Below, in pieces: positions 32,214-39,544 of a DNA stretch of 42,660 bases. Each line of letters starts with the position of its first letter. The first letter of the stretch is position 1. This DNA is from Nitrospirae bacterium CG02_land_8_20_14_3_00_41_53 (GTDB taxonomy: Bacteria; Nitrospirota; Thermodesulfovibrionia; Thermodesulfovibrionales; SM23-35), in assembly GCA_002780895.1 (NCBI GenBank), contig PEUB01000063.1, positions 1 to 42,660 on the forward strand. The letters run 5' to 3'. Under the pieces are notes generated by a model. The model did not search any database. It was not told the origin of the DNA and worked only from the letters and a program-made list of their open reading frames with translations. The translations under genes were made by a program, and so were the position numbers.

Positions 32214-33668
32214 TTAAAGCCTTTTTTTTATAGCAGATCTATAAAGCTCAATATATCTTTCCGCTGATTTCTTCCATGAGAAATCCATCTTCATGCCATC
32301 TATTATCATCTTATGCCTTTTATCCCTATCTGTATAAACACAAAGGGCCCTCTTAACAGCATCCTGCATTGCAGAAGGAGTGTAATCAGAAAAAAGGAAA
32401 CCCGTGCCTTTTGAGGTCATAGGTTCATAATCCTGTATAGTATCAACTGGTCCGCCTGTCCTTCTTGCTATGGGAATACAACCATATCGGAGCGCTATAA
32501 GCTGGCCAAGCCCGCACGGCTCATATCTCGATGGCATAAGGAAAAAGTCTGAACCTGCGTAAATCCTGTGGGCCAGTGTCTCTTCAAATCCAATGGTAAC
32601 AGATACCATACCTTTATATTTTTTCGCTATCTCTGAGAAACTTCTCTGGAATAATTCGTCACCCTTACCCAGAATAACAAGCCTTACACCAAAAGACAAG
32701 AGTTCATCAATAGAGTTTAGAACAAGGTCTAACCCCTTCTGTGCAGAAAGTCTTCCAACCATACCTATAAGCGGAATACGTCCGATATTTAGAATGTCTG
32801 ATGGCCCGAATAAGAATTTCATAAGCTCCTTTTTACAGGAGACCTTCCCTGAAATGTCATCATGGCTATAATTGGCAGGTATAAACTCATCTCTTGATGG
32901 ATCCCACTCTTTATAATCTATGCCGTTTATAACACCGTAAAGGTCAGTCTCTCTTACCCGCAACACGCCGTCAAGACCAAAACCGAACTCTTTATTTAGA
33001 ATTTCCTTTGCATAAGTATTACTGACTGTGTTCAGGATATCTGCTGAGATAATACCTGCCTTAAGAAAATTTATCTTCCCGTAGAATTCCATGCCTTCCG
33101 GGTTGAAAAGCTTCCACCCAAGATTTGTGAGGGGCATTTCTGATGATGGGAAAAGACCCTGATATCCAAGGTTGTGTATTGTAAATAGAGTAGCTGTATT
33201 TTTGAAAAATTTATCGGCGCTATATATTGTCTTTAGATAAAGAGGTACAAGCCCTGTTTGCCAGTCGTTGCAGTGGATTACATCTGGTTTTAAGTTCAGC
33301 GCCTTACATGTCTCGAGTATCCCCCTCGAGAAAAATATAAATCTTGATGCATTATCAATATAATCTCCCTCCGGTGTACCATAAAGTTCCTGTCTGTCAA
33401 AAAATTCGTCACACCCTATGAAATAAGATGAGGATTGATTGCTGAATATCCTCCCCTCTATAACCCTGTCTCCCACGGGAACCCTTATCTTAACACCGGT
33501 ATCCCCTGGCGGTGATTGACCCTCTTTTATCTTTTTATAAAGAGGCAGGATAATATATGCCTCTTCCTTTATATCTTTGTATTCCTTCCATAAGGTGCCT
33601 GCAACATCTGCAAGGCCGCCAGTCTTCACATAAGGTACCGCCTCAGGAGTTGCAATCAGTATCTTCAT
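32214..33668 (-). CDS. glgA: Glycogen synthase (ADP-glucose)
   Basis: Extends glycogen chains from a nucleotide-glucose. 484 residues of GT-B fold (family GT5). N-terminal KTGGLADVAG (about 16-25) binds the sugar donor; the HNLGYQGLF and HCNDWQTGLVPLYL regions are typical; C-terminal SRYEPCGLGQLIALRYG holds the catalytic Glu. It overlaps galT by 4 nt (ATGA) and precedes the kinase gene, so galT-glgA forms a sugar-storage operon. The length is normal. Confidence 0.94.
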   Translation of the reverse strand: MKILIATPEAVPYVKTGGLADVAGTLWKEYKDIKEEAYIILPLYKKIKEGQSPPGDTGVKIRVPVGDRVIEGRIFSNQSSSYFIGCDEFFDRQELYGTPEGDYIDNASRFIFFSRGILETCKALNLKPDVIHCNDWQTGLVPLYLKTIYSADKFFKNTATLFTIHNLGYQGLFPSSEMPLTNLGWKLFNPEGMEFYGKINFLKAGIISADILNTVSNTYAKEILNKEFGFGLDGVLRVRETDLYGVINGIDYKEWDPSRDEFIPANYSHDDISGKVSCKKELMKFLFGPSDILNIGRIPLIGMVGRLSAQKGLDLVLNSIDELLSFGVRLVILGKGDELFQRSFSEIAKKYKGMVSVTIGFEETLAHRIYAGSDFFLMPSRYEPCGLGQLIALRYGCIPIARRTGGPVDTIQDYEPMTSKGTGFLFSDYTPSAMQDAVKRALCVYTDRDKRHKMIIDGMKMDFSWKKSAERYIELYRSAIKKRL

Positions 33669-34660
33669 ACCTTTGCCTCTCTCATAAACCTGGCTGATTC
33701 CTCAGGAGGTGTAGGATTAATATAAAAACCCGAGCCCCACTCAAAACCCGCAATCTTTGTCAGCTTAGGCACAAGCTCTATATGCCAGTGGTAGTAATCG
33801 TTTACCTCATCATAAAAAGGAGAAGTATGTATTACGAAATTATAAGGAGGCACATCGAGTATCTTGTCTATCTGTTTTAGTATTACCTGGAGTATTTCTG
33901 CAAGACCTGAAAAGTTCTTGTCCGGCGGGTAGAAACACGACTCATGCTTCTTAGGTAATATCCATGTCTCAAAGGGCGCCCTTGGTGCAAATGGTGCAAG
34001 TGCAACATATTTTGCGTTTTCGTATATTACCCTCTTTCTATCCTCTAATTCCTGATTAATAACATCACAGAAAATACACCTTTCCTTTAAATCATAATAA
34101 CGTCTTGACGCCTCGGTCTCTTCTTTTACCAGTTTAGGAATAATTGGCAGGGCGATTAACTGGGTATGGGAATGCTCAAGTGATGCACCCGCAGCCTCTC
34201 CTTCATTCTTGAATATCAGCGCATACTTAAAACGCCGATCCTTCCTCAGGTCAGAGAGCCTTAAATAGTACGCCCATAGTGCATCTTCAACCGCCTTTAA
34301 TGGCATCGTGGCAAGAGATTGTATGTGATCAGGGGTCTCTACAATCACCTCATGAGCACCTATCCCGTTCATCTTGTCGAAAATGCCCTCTCCTGTCCTG
34401 TTCAGGTCTCCATATATCTGGAGGGCAGGGAACTTATTAGACATGACCCTTAACGTCCACCCTGGCGAATTCGGCTTTGCACCGGAAGGTCTGAAGGCTA
34501 TTATCTCTGGTGGTGTAGTATACTCGTTACCCGGACAGAATGGGCAGAAACCACCCTTTTTTCTCTGTGAAGGAGAGACAAAATCAGTTGGTCTTTTACC
34601 TCTTTCCACAGAGATAATAACCCATCGGCCGGATATCGGATCCTTTCTAAGCTCAGACAT
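33665..34660 (-). CDS. galT: Galactose-1-phosphate uridylyltransferase-like protein
   Basis: Hexose-1-phosphate nucleotidyltransferase of the HIT superfamily. 331 residues from the ATG at 34660, chosen because GGGGAGGTAAT precedes it and MSELRKDPISGRWVII is the family start. Motifs: Zn Cys pairs FCPFCPGNE and CIFCDVI, the catalytic EHSHTQLIALP (His-x-His) and HWHIELVPK. Its partner glgA suggests it serves glucose-1-phosphate for glycogen; ADP-glucose phosphorylase activity is possible in this group. The true donor cannot be told from sequence. Confidence 0.88.
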   Translation of the reverse strand: MSELRKDPISGRWVIISVERGKRPTDFVSPSQRKKGGFCPFCPGNEYTTPPEIIAFRPSGAKPNSPGWTLRVMSNKFPALQIYGDLNRTGEGIFDKMNGIGAHEVIVETPDHIQSLATMPLKAVEDALWAYYLRLSDLRKDRRFKYALIFKNEGEAAGASLEHSHTQLIALPIIPKLVKEETEASRRYYDLKERCIFCDVINQELEDRKRVIYENAKYVALAPFAPRAPFETWILPKKHESCFYPPDKNFSGLAEILQVILKQIDKILDVPPYNFVIHTSPFYDEVNDYYHWHIELVPKLTKIAGFEWGSGFYINPTPPEESARFMREAKV

Positions 34661-34689
34661 ATTACCTCCCCTCTTTGCTCTGTGCTGAT

Positions 34690-34720
34690 TTGGTATTATT
34701 ATATCACAATAGGATATAAT
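34690..34720 (+). promoter_or_regulatory. Overlapping divergent promoters of the MBL-fold gene and galT
   Basis: Plus strand: TTGGTA (34690-34695), TATAAT (34715-34720), 19-bp spacer; the box ends 5 nt before the ATG at 34726, so the transcript would be leaderless. Minus strand: TATAAT at 34698-34703 serves galT, with a weak -35. The two promoters overlap, so their use may be mutually exclusive. Confidence 0.55.
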
Positions 34721-34725
34721 CACTC

Positions 34726-35715
34726 ATGAAACCTACATTCATTCACAGTCTTGTAAATAGCCCATTTGAAGACCCTTCTCTGTTTGTCAGGATAATGAGG
34801 GAAAAAAGGGCATTTTTATTCGATATAGGCAGTATTCACAGACTCATGCCCGGCGACCTTCAGAAGATAACAGATGTCTTTGTAACCCATACACATATAG
34901 ACCACTTCATAGGATTTGATACGCTTCTCAGGGCACTTTTAAGGAGGGAGATACCTTTGAGGGTGTATGGACCATCAAATATAACTGACTGTGTAGAAGG
35001 CAAGCTCAGAGGCTACACATGGAACCTTATAAAGGAATATCCGATGAAGATAGAGGTCCATTGCATAAATGGAGATAAGATAATTGTATCGAGCTTTCAT
35101 GCTGAAAACTGCTTTAAAAGGATAGACTATAAGATATCTGAATTCAGCGGTATTATCTTGAGAGAGCCTCTATTTACGATAAAGGCAATCCAGTTAGATC
35201 ATCAGGTACCATGCCTCGCCTTCTCACTCGAGGAAGAATTTCATATAAATATTAATAAAGCTTCCTTAAAAGAAATGGGGCTTTCTGTAGGGCCGTGGCT
35301 TTCAGAACTGAAAAAGGCTATCAGAGAGCATATATCAGGAGATACAGAGTTCTTGGTCTCTAACAGGAGATATAAGCTTGACGAGTTAAAGGATGTCGCA
35401 AATATAACAAAAGGTCAGAAGATATCTTATGTTACCGATGTATCAATAACCGACGAAAATATTAAAAAGATTATCGAATTCGTACATGACTCTGACACAC
35501 TCTATTGCGAGGCACATTTTATGGGAAAAGATAGGGATAGGGCATTAGAAAGGTTTCACCTTACAGCAAAGATTACCGGAAGAATTGCGAGGGAAGCAGA
35601 GGTTAAAAATCTTGCCGTTATGCATTTCTCACCTAAATATAGAAACGATACAGGAACACCAGAGGACGAGGCAATAAGAGAGTTTACAGGCCAACCCCAC
35701 CATTCCTCCCCTTAA
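34726..35715 (+). CDS. MBL-fold metal-dependent hydrolase, RNase Z-like
   Basis: A 329-residue metallo-beta-lactamase-fold protein. Metal ligands H55, H57, D59 and H60 appear in FVTHTHIDHF, with later His in LDHQVPCLAFS, SYVTDVS, CEAHF and MHFSPKY, the order seen in RNase Z/ElaC. It lacks the usual tRNA-binding exosite arm of RNase Z, so tRNA 3' processing is not certain. The ATG has no Shine-Dalgarno and sits 5 nt after a -10 box. The last residues QPHHSSP are coded by the G/C-rich palindrome at 35697-35735, so the C-terminus has been redefined by a repeat. Confidence 0.85.
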   Translation: MKPTFIHSLVNSPFEDPSLFVRIMREKRAFLFDIGSIHRLMPGDLQKITDVFVTHTHIDHFIGFDTLLRALLRREIPLRVYGPSNITDCVEGKLRGYTWNLIKEYPMKIEVHCINGDKIIVSSFHAENCFKRIDYKISEFSGIILREPLFTIKAIQLDHQVPCLAFSLEEEFHININKASLKEMGLSVGPWLSELKKAIREHISGDTEFLVSNRRYKLDELKDVANITKGQKISYVTDVSITDENIKKIIEFVHDSDTLYCEAHFMGKDRDRALERFHLTAKITGRIAREAEVKNLAVMHFSPKYRNDTGTPEDEAIREFTGQPHHSSP

Positions 35716-35735
35716 TAATGGGAGGTTAAGGAGGG
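35697..35735. repeat. G/C-rich palindrome at the convergence of two genes
   Basis: CCTCCC (35705-35710) with GGGAGG (35720-35725), and an overlapping CCTCCCCTTAA/TTAAGGAGG pairing. The stop codons of the MBL gene and of fabF2 both lie in it. It may act as a bidirectional terminator. Confidence 0.5.
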
Positions 35736-36979
35736 ATTCTAAAAACCAGTACAGCATTTACTCCGCCAAAACCGAATGAATTAGAAATAGCAAACTTAAT
35801 CTCAGCCCTCCTTGTCTCGGTCACATAATCAAGATCGCATTCAGGGTCTCTCTCTTTCAGGTTGATTGTCGGCGGGATAATTCCTTCGTTCATAGTCATC
35901 AGGGTAAAAGCTGTTTCAAGGGCTCCGGATGCAGCAAGCATATGGCCTGTCAAGGATTTAATAGAAGTTACAGGGATATGATAGGCTCTATTGCCAAATG
36001 ACATCTTTACTGCCACGGTCTCTGTTTTATCACCTAAGGGTGTTGATGTACCATGTGCATTGATAAAATCAATATCTTCAGGATTCAATCCTGCCTCATC
36101 TATTGCTGTCTTTATTGCCTTTGCCTCACCTTCCGGCGATGGTATTGTTTGATGAAATGCATCTGTTGTATTCCCATACCCTAAAATCTCCCCATATATC
36201 CTTGCACCTCTTTTTAATGCACTCTCGTAACCTTCCAAAACAAAGATACATGCACCTTCTGACAGGACAAATCCATCCCTTGTCCTGTCAAACGGCCTGC
36301 TCGCTGAGGAATCATTAACCTTAGATAAAACACCTGATGATCCATATCCTTCAATACATATCCTGCATACAGGAGCCTCGGCACCACCACATAACACAGG
36401 ACCCCGATAGCCTGACCTGATTAATCTATAAGCCTCCCCTACTGCATTTGTGCCTGACGCACATGCATTGGATATACCGAGACAGTAGCCTTTTATACTA
36501 AGTTTTTGAGCGACATAAGACGAGGCCATGCCGATCATTGTTGAGGGCATAAGATAGGCAGATGTTCTTGATGCGTGACGCGTAATGCTTGTTAAGTATT
36601 TCTTTTTCAATTCTTTTTCTATTGTGCTTATGCCACCGCGGCTTGAACCAATAATAACCCCGCCCATATCGAGTGACGAGTGACAAGTGACAAGTGACGA
36701 GTTAAAAGAAATCAATCCTGCATCTTCTGCTGCCATCATTGCTGCTGCAACAGCATAATGCACAAATGGGTCAAGACGGTTTATCTCTTTTAGAGAAAGA
36801 TATTTCCCTGCATAAAATCCTTTCAACTCTCCTGCGACCTTCCAACTTACATCAGAGACATCAAATTTTGTTATAGGACATATGCCTGACAGCCCTGCCT
36901 TTGTTGCTTCCCATGATTCATTAAATGAATTTCCAAGAGGACTAACAGCACCGATACCTGTCACAACAACCCGATTCAT
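35726..36979 (-). CDS. Second beta-ketoacyl-ACP synthase II (FabF-like)
   Basis: A 417-residue condensing enzyme with the full triad: Cys in ISNACASGTNAVGEA, His in [15 protein letters not shown] and His in KSLTGHMLAASGALE. It is a diverged paralogue of the fabF at 10145 and stands alone, so it may serve a special acyl product. Two stretches absent from typical FabF (SSLVTCHSSL near residue 100 and SITRHASRTS near 133) are encoded by 7-bp tandem repeats. There is no Shine-Dalgarno; TATTAT (36988-36993) lies 8 nt before the ATG, suggesting a near-leaderless mRNA. Confidence 0.93.
   Translation of the reverse strand: MNRVVVTGIGAVSPLGNSFNESWEATKAGLSGICPITKFDVSDVSWKVAGELKGFYAGKYLSLKEINRLDPFVHYAVAAAMMAAEDAGLISFNSSLVTCHSSLDMGGVIIGSSRGGISTIEKELKKKYLTSITRHASRTSAYLMPSTMIGMASSYVAQKLSIKGYCLGISNACASGTNAVGEAYRLIRSGYRGPVLCGGAEAPVCRICIEGYGSSGVLSKVNDSSASRPFDRTRDGFVLSEGACIFVLEGYESALKRGARIYGEILGYGNTTDAFHQTIPSPEGEAKAIKTAIDEAGLNPEDIDFINAHGTSTPLGDKTETVAVKMSFGNRAYHIPVTSIKSLTGHMLAASGALETAFTLMTMNEGIIPPTINLKERDPECDLDYVTETRRAEIKFAISNSFGFGGVNAVLVFRIPP
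36570..36698. repeat. Two heptanucleotide arrays inside fabF2
   Basis: Array 1: four units of RAGTGAC at 36671-36698, followed by a degenerate fifth unit. Array 2: three degenerate units of the GATGCGT type at 36570-36590. Both code for residues absent from typical FabF and keep the frame. Confidence 0.8.
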
Positions 36980-37010
36980 TGTTAGCTATAATAGCATAGT
37001 GTGTTTACAA

Positions 37011-37079
37011 TGCGCTCCTCAGATTTATTGGTTTAATATATGTTATTATTGTCAAAACACCTGTAAGTAAGGAGGCGCA
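37011..37079 (+). promoter_or_regulatory. Possible Shine-Dalgarno-sequestering pairing upstream of the RodZ-like gene
   Basis: TGCGCTCCT (37011-37019) is complementary to AGGAGGCGCA (37070-37079), a 9-bp pairing with one bulge that covers the Shine-Dalgarno. It would act only if the transcript starts upstream of 37011. Confidence 0.3.
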
Positions 37080-37820
37080 TTGGTAGGGGAACTCCTAAGG
37101 AAGAGGCGCGAAGAATCAGGTCAGGACCTCAGAGAAATATCCAAAACCCTTAGAATAAGATACGAATCACTCAAGGCGATCGAGGATGAAGAATTTGAAA
37201 AGCTTCCTGCAGGGGTTTATGTAAAAGGCTATATTCGCGAATATGCTGAACTACTGAATATTGACCCGGAGATTGTTATAAATGCTTATCTTAAAGAGGT
37301 ATCGCCACCAAAAGATGAAAAAAAAGAGATTCTTGAAAAAAAGATTGCGCATAAAAAAAAGCTGAAGATCAGGTACTTATTAATTCCATCTCTATTAGTA
37401 CTGTTAATAATAACTATCGCTTTTATTCTATTCCCATCCTCGCGGGAAAAACCCAGGATTACCCCATCCCCCGTCGAGACTAAAAAGGAGATATTGCCTC
37501 CGGCCACTGTTGAGACCAAAAAAGAGATACCTTTACCTTCTGTCGAGTCCAAAAAAGAAAGTATTTTAGAAGCTAAAAATCCCCCACACATTCTTGAGGT
37601 CTTTGCTACTGAAACCACATGGCTTTCCGTAAATATAGACAATACCGATGCAAAAGAGATGCTGCTGAAGCCAGGGGAGTCAGTGAAGTTGCAGGCAAAA
37701 AATGTTTTTTCATTAAAAATCGGTAATGCTGGAGGGCTAAAGTTAGTATTTGATGGAAAAGAAATCGGGGAAATTGGAGAAAAAAATCAGGTCATTAAAC
37801 TCACCCTGCCTTCTGACTGA
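37080..37820 (+). CDS. RodZ-like HTH-transmembrane protein
   Basis: A 246-residue bitopic membrane protein. An N-terminal HTH_25 domain (about 1-75: LLRKRREESGQDLREISKTL, GVYVKGYIREYAELL), a basic stretch, one transmembrane helix (about 100-122), a periplasmic linker with three VE(T/S)KKE repeats (about 135-160) and a C-terminal DUF4115 beta domain (about 165-246) match RodZ, the cytoskeletal cell-shape factor. It starts with TTG at 37080 after AAGGAGGCGCA. mreB is not in the window. The nuclease gene begins 8 nt after its stop. Confidence 0.88.
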   Translation: MVGELLRKRREESGQDLREISKTLRIRYESLKAIEDEEFEKLPAGVYVKGYIREYAELLNIDPEIVINAYLKEVSPPKDEKKEILEKKIAHKKKLKIRYLLIPSLLVLLIITIAFILFPSSREKPRITPSPVETKKEILPPATVETKKEIPLPSVESKKESILEAKNPPHILEVFATETTWLSVNIDNTDAKEMLLKPGESVKLQAKNVFSLKIGNAGGLKLVFDGKEIGEIGEKNQVIKLTLPSD

Positions 37821-37828
37821 TATAGAAT

Positions 37829-38596
37829 ATGATAAAAAACACATTTAGCATTTTAAACGGCATCGGCGAGAGGCTCGAAAAAAGACTCTGGAGGAATGGA
37901 ATATTAACATGGGATGATTTCATAAATGCCTCATATTTAAACTTCATAAGCCCTAATAAAAAAAGGCTCTTTGATGAGCATCTGTCTCTTGCTCTAAGAG
38001 AGTTAGATGATGGCAATGCTGCATATTTTACAGGTACGGTTAAGAGAAAAGAACATTGGAGGTTCTTCGATATCTTTAAAGGAGAGGCAGCCTGCTTAGA
38101 CATAGAGACAAACGGTCTTATGCCTGAAAGCGGAGGCTATACAACTATGGTCGGGATATACGACGGCTATGACTACAAATGTTTTTTAAGGGATATAAAC
38201 CTTACTCGTGATAATCTAAAAAGAGAACTTTCCAGATATAAATACCTTATAACATTTTATGGCTCTGCCTTCGACATCCCCTTTCTCAATAGGTCAATGC
38301 CTGATTTGAAGTTTGATGTACTTCATTTTGACATCTGCTTTGGTTCAAGGAGACTCGGATTTAAGAGTGGGCTTAAGAGACTTGAAACGGATCTCGGAAT
38401 CGAGAGGCACGAGGCTGTTAGGGGAATGAATGGCTATGACGCTGTAAAGCTCTGGGAGTATGCAAGGAGGGGAAGCAGCGAGGCACTGGATTTGCTAACA
38501 ATATACAACAAGGAAGACACAGTCAACCTCCTTAAGATAGCTGATATTATTTATCAGAGATTGAGGTCACAAACAGGCATTAAGGAGTATTTATAA
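37829..38596 (+). CDS. YprB-like DEDD ribonuclease H-fold nuclease
   Basis: A 255-residue protein of the RNase H-like PF13482 type. The first ~40 residues resemble a helix-hairpin-helix (ILNGIGERLEKRLWRNGI), followed by acidic motif 1 (CLDIETNGLMP), motif 2 (LITFYGSAFDIPFL) and motif 3 (YNKEDTVNLL), the DEDD exonuclease pattern. Substrate unknown; a DNA or RNA exonuclease role is expected from the family. No Shine-Dalgarno, but the ATG lies 8 nt after the RodZ-like stop, so translation is probably coupled. Confidence 0.85.
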   Translation: MIKNTFSILNGIGERLEKRLWRNGILTWDDFINASYLNFISPNKKRLFDEHLSLALRELDDGNAAYFTGTVKRKEHWRFFDIFKGEAACLDIETNGLMPESGGYTTMVGIYDGYDYKCFLRDINLTRDNLKRELSRYKYLITFYGSAFDIPFLNRSMPDLKFDVLHFDICFGSRRLGFKSGLKRLETDLGIERHEAVRGMNGYDAVKLWEYARRGSSEALDLLTIYNKEDTVNLLKIADIIYQRLRSQTGIKEYL

Positions 38597-38604
38597 AGCA
38601 ATTC

Positions 38605-38660
38605 TGGTGCGAGAGGGGGGACTTGAACCCCCACGGAGTTACCCACTGGATCCTAAGTCC
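38605..38660 (-). tRNA. Displaced 3' fragment of tRNA-Leu(UAG), attachment-site mark
   Basis: Reading the minus strand from 38660: the anticodon loop CTTAGGA (anticodon TAG, 38655-38653), stem strand TCCAG, variable arm, T arm GGGGG-TTCAAGT-CCCCC, acceptor strand CTCTCGC, discriminator A and CCA (ending at 38605). The 5' half is missing: upstream of GGA the sequence no longer pairs with the anticodon stem, and no D arm follows. This is the 3' part that remains when an integrative element inserts in the anticodon region of a tRNA gene. Confidence 0.85.
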
Positions 38661-38691
38661 TAAAATAGCATTTTGAGCTAACTTTTATAAG

Positions 38692-38740
38692 CCCTTGATT
38701 TTAAGGAATTATTCTTTATTATCAAGGGTTTTTCTTTTTT
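38692..38740 (+). terminator. Intrinsic terminator after the nuclease gene
   Basis: 8-bp stem CCCTTGAT (38692-38699) with ATCAAGGG (38721-38728), a 21-nt loop, then TTTTTCTTTTTT (38729-38740) on the plus strand. Confidence 0.65.
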
Positions 38741-38747
38741 CTCAATG

Positions 38748-38807
38748 TTGGCAGGGGTTGGGCAAGATTGGCAGGTTTTTAGAAGAAATGGTTACAAAAT
38801 GGTTACA
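38748..38807. repeat. Helically phased direct repeats near the attachment site
   Basis: Three TTGGCAGG-like units at about 10-bp spacing (38748, 38758 and 38768), then two perfect contiguous copies of the 11-mer AAATGGTTACA (38786-38796, 38797-38807). Repeats with a one-turn period beside a tRNA junction resemble integrase or excisionase arm sites. The rest of 38661-38971 holds no gene. Confidence 0.45.
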
Positions 38808-38903
38808 GTTTTTAAGTGAGACCTTTTGATTGGACTCTAAAATGTTAGCCGAATAATCCTATCATCCCCTGTCCTATGGTTATCCACAGGGCAAGGATTT
38901 TTA

Positions 38904-38933
38904 TTGACTCACTTTTTGTATTTCAATTATGCT
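38904..38933 (+). promoter_or_regulatory. Putative promoter of the toxin-antitoxin pair
   Basis: TTGACT (38904-38909) and TATGCT (38928-38933) with an 18-bp spacer; TACAAT at 38933-38938 is an alternative -10. The start codon is 39 nt downstream, after GGGAGG. Confidence 0.4.
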
Positions 38934-38971
38934 ACAATATAAGTAACAATTTAAGATGGGAGGTTATTTCT

Positions 38972-39232
38972 ATGGCAAAGACAGCAATGATAAGGGCAAG
39001 AACCGATGAGGATGTAAAAACCGATGCAGAGGATATTTTAAAGGGGTTAGGGCTAACAGTATCTGATGCTGTCAATCTATTTCTTAATCAGGTGAGGTTA
39101 CATAGAGGCTTACCTTTTGAGGTAAAGATACCAAACAAAACTACCCTGGAGACTTTTAAAAAGACCGATAAGGGCAAGGAGCTTGTTAAATGCAAGGATG
39201 CAGATGATATGTTCAAAAAGCTGGGGATTTAA
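38972..39232 (+). CDS. RelB/DinJ-family antitoxin
   Basis: Antitoxin of a type II system: the N-terminal part binds DNA as a ribbon-helix-helix, the C-terminal tail binds the toxin. I start at ATG 38972 (86 residues, MAKTAMIRARTDEDVKTDAE), preceded by GGGAGG at 8 nt; an upstream in-frame extension to 38876 lacks family similarity. The hallmark GLTVSDAVNLFLNQVRLHRGLPFEVKIP is present in segments. It shares one base with the toxin start (TAATG), typical of such pairs. Confidence 0.9.
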   Translation: MAKTAMIRARTDEDVKTDAEDILKGLGLTVSDAVNLFLNQVRLHRGLPFEVKIPNKTTLETFKKTDKGKELVKCKDADDMFKKLGI

Positions 39233-39510
39233 TGTTACAGCCTTTTTACACAAGGCAGTTTAAAAAAGACCTGAAAAAGATTGAGAAATCAGGCAGGCAT
39301 GACATTGAGAGGATAAAGACGGTAATTAGACTATTGATAGAAGAAAAGCCGTTGGGCAGAACTTACAGAGACCATACCTTAACCGGCGATTTCAAAGACC
39401 GCAGAGAATGCCATATAGAGCCTGACTGGTTACTTATCTATAAGATTAACAGAAAAGAGAGAATTATTATCTTTGAGAGAACTGGTAGCCATAGCGATAT
39501 TTTTGGATAA
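39232..39510 (+). CDS. YafQ-type RelE-superfamily toxin
   Basis: A 92-residue mRNA interferase of the YafQ branch, which cuts mRNA on the ribosome. It has FKKDLKKIEKSGRHD, the RDHTLTGDFKDRRECHIEPDW-type central segment (His about 47, the His-Ile-Glu-Pro-Asp-Trp motif about 60-65), and the C-terminal catalytic-type RTGSHSDIFG (His about 87). All are intact. Its start overlaps the antitoxin stop. It may stabilise the island. Confidence 0.92.
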   Translation: MLQPFYTRQFKKDLKKIEKSGRHDIERIKTVIRLLIEEKPLGRTYRDHTLTGDFKDRRECHIEPDWLLIYKINRKERIIIFERTGSHSDIFG

Positions 39511-39544
39511 ACCTAATGGAAAAGGCAAAGGGTAGGAAAATAAA

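Noticed and set aside
34661-34723. 21-residue extension of GalT
   Set aside because: It covers the promoter region; the inner ATG has the better Shine-Dalgarno and begins at the conserved LRKDPISGRW.
38880-38888. Perfect DnaA-box sequence TTATCCACA
   Set aside because: It is single, with no cluster of boxes, AT-rich unwinding region or dnaA/dnaN nearby, so not an origin.
38876-38971. N-terminal 32-residue extension of the RelB-like antitoxin
   Set aside because: It spans the promoter, has no family similarity, and GGGAGG lies just before the inner ATG.
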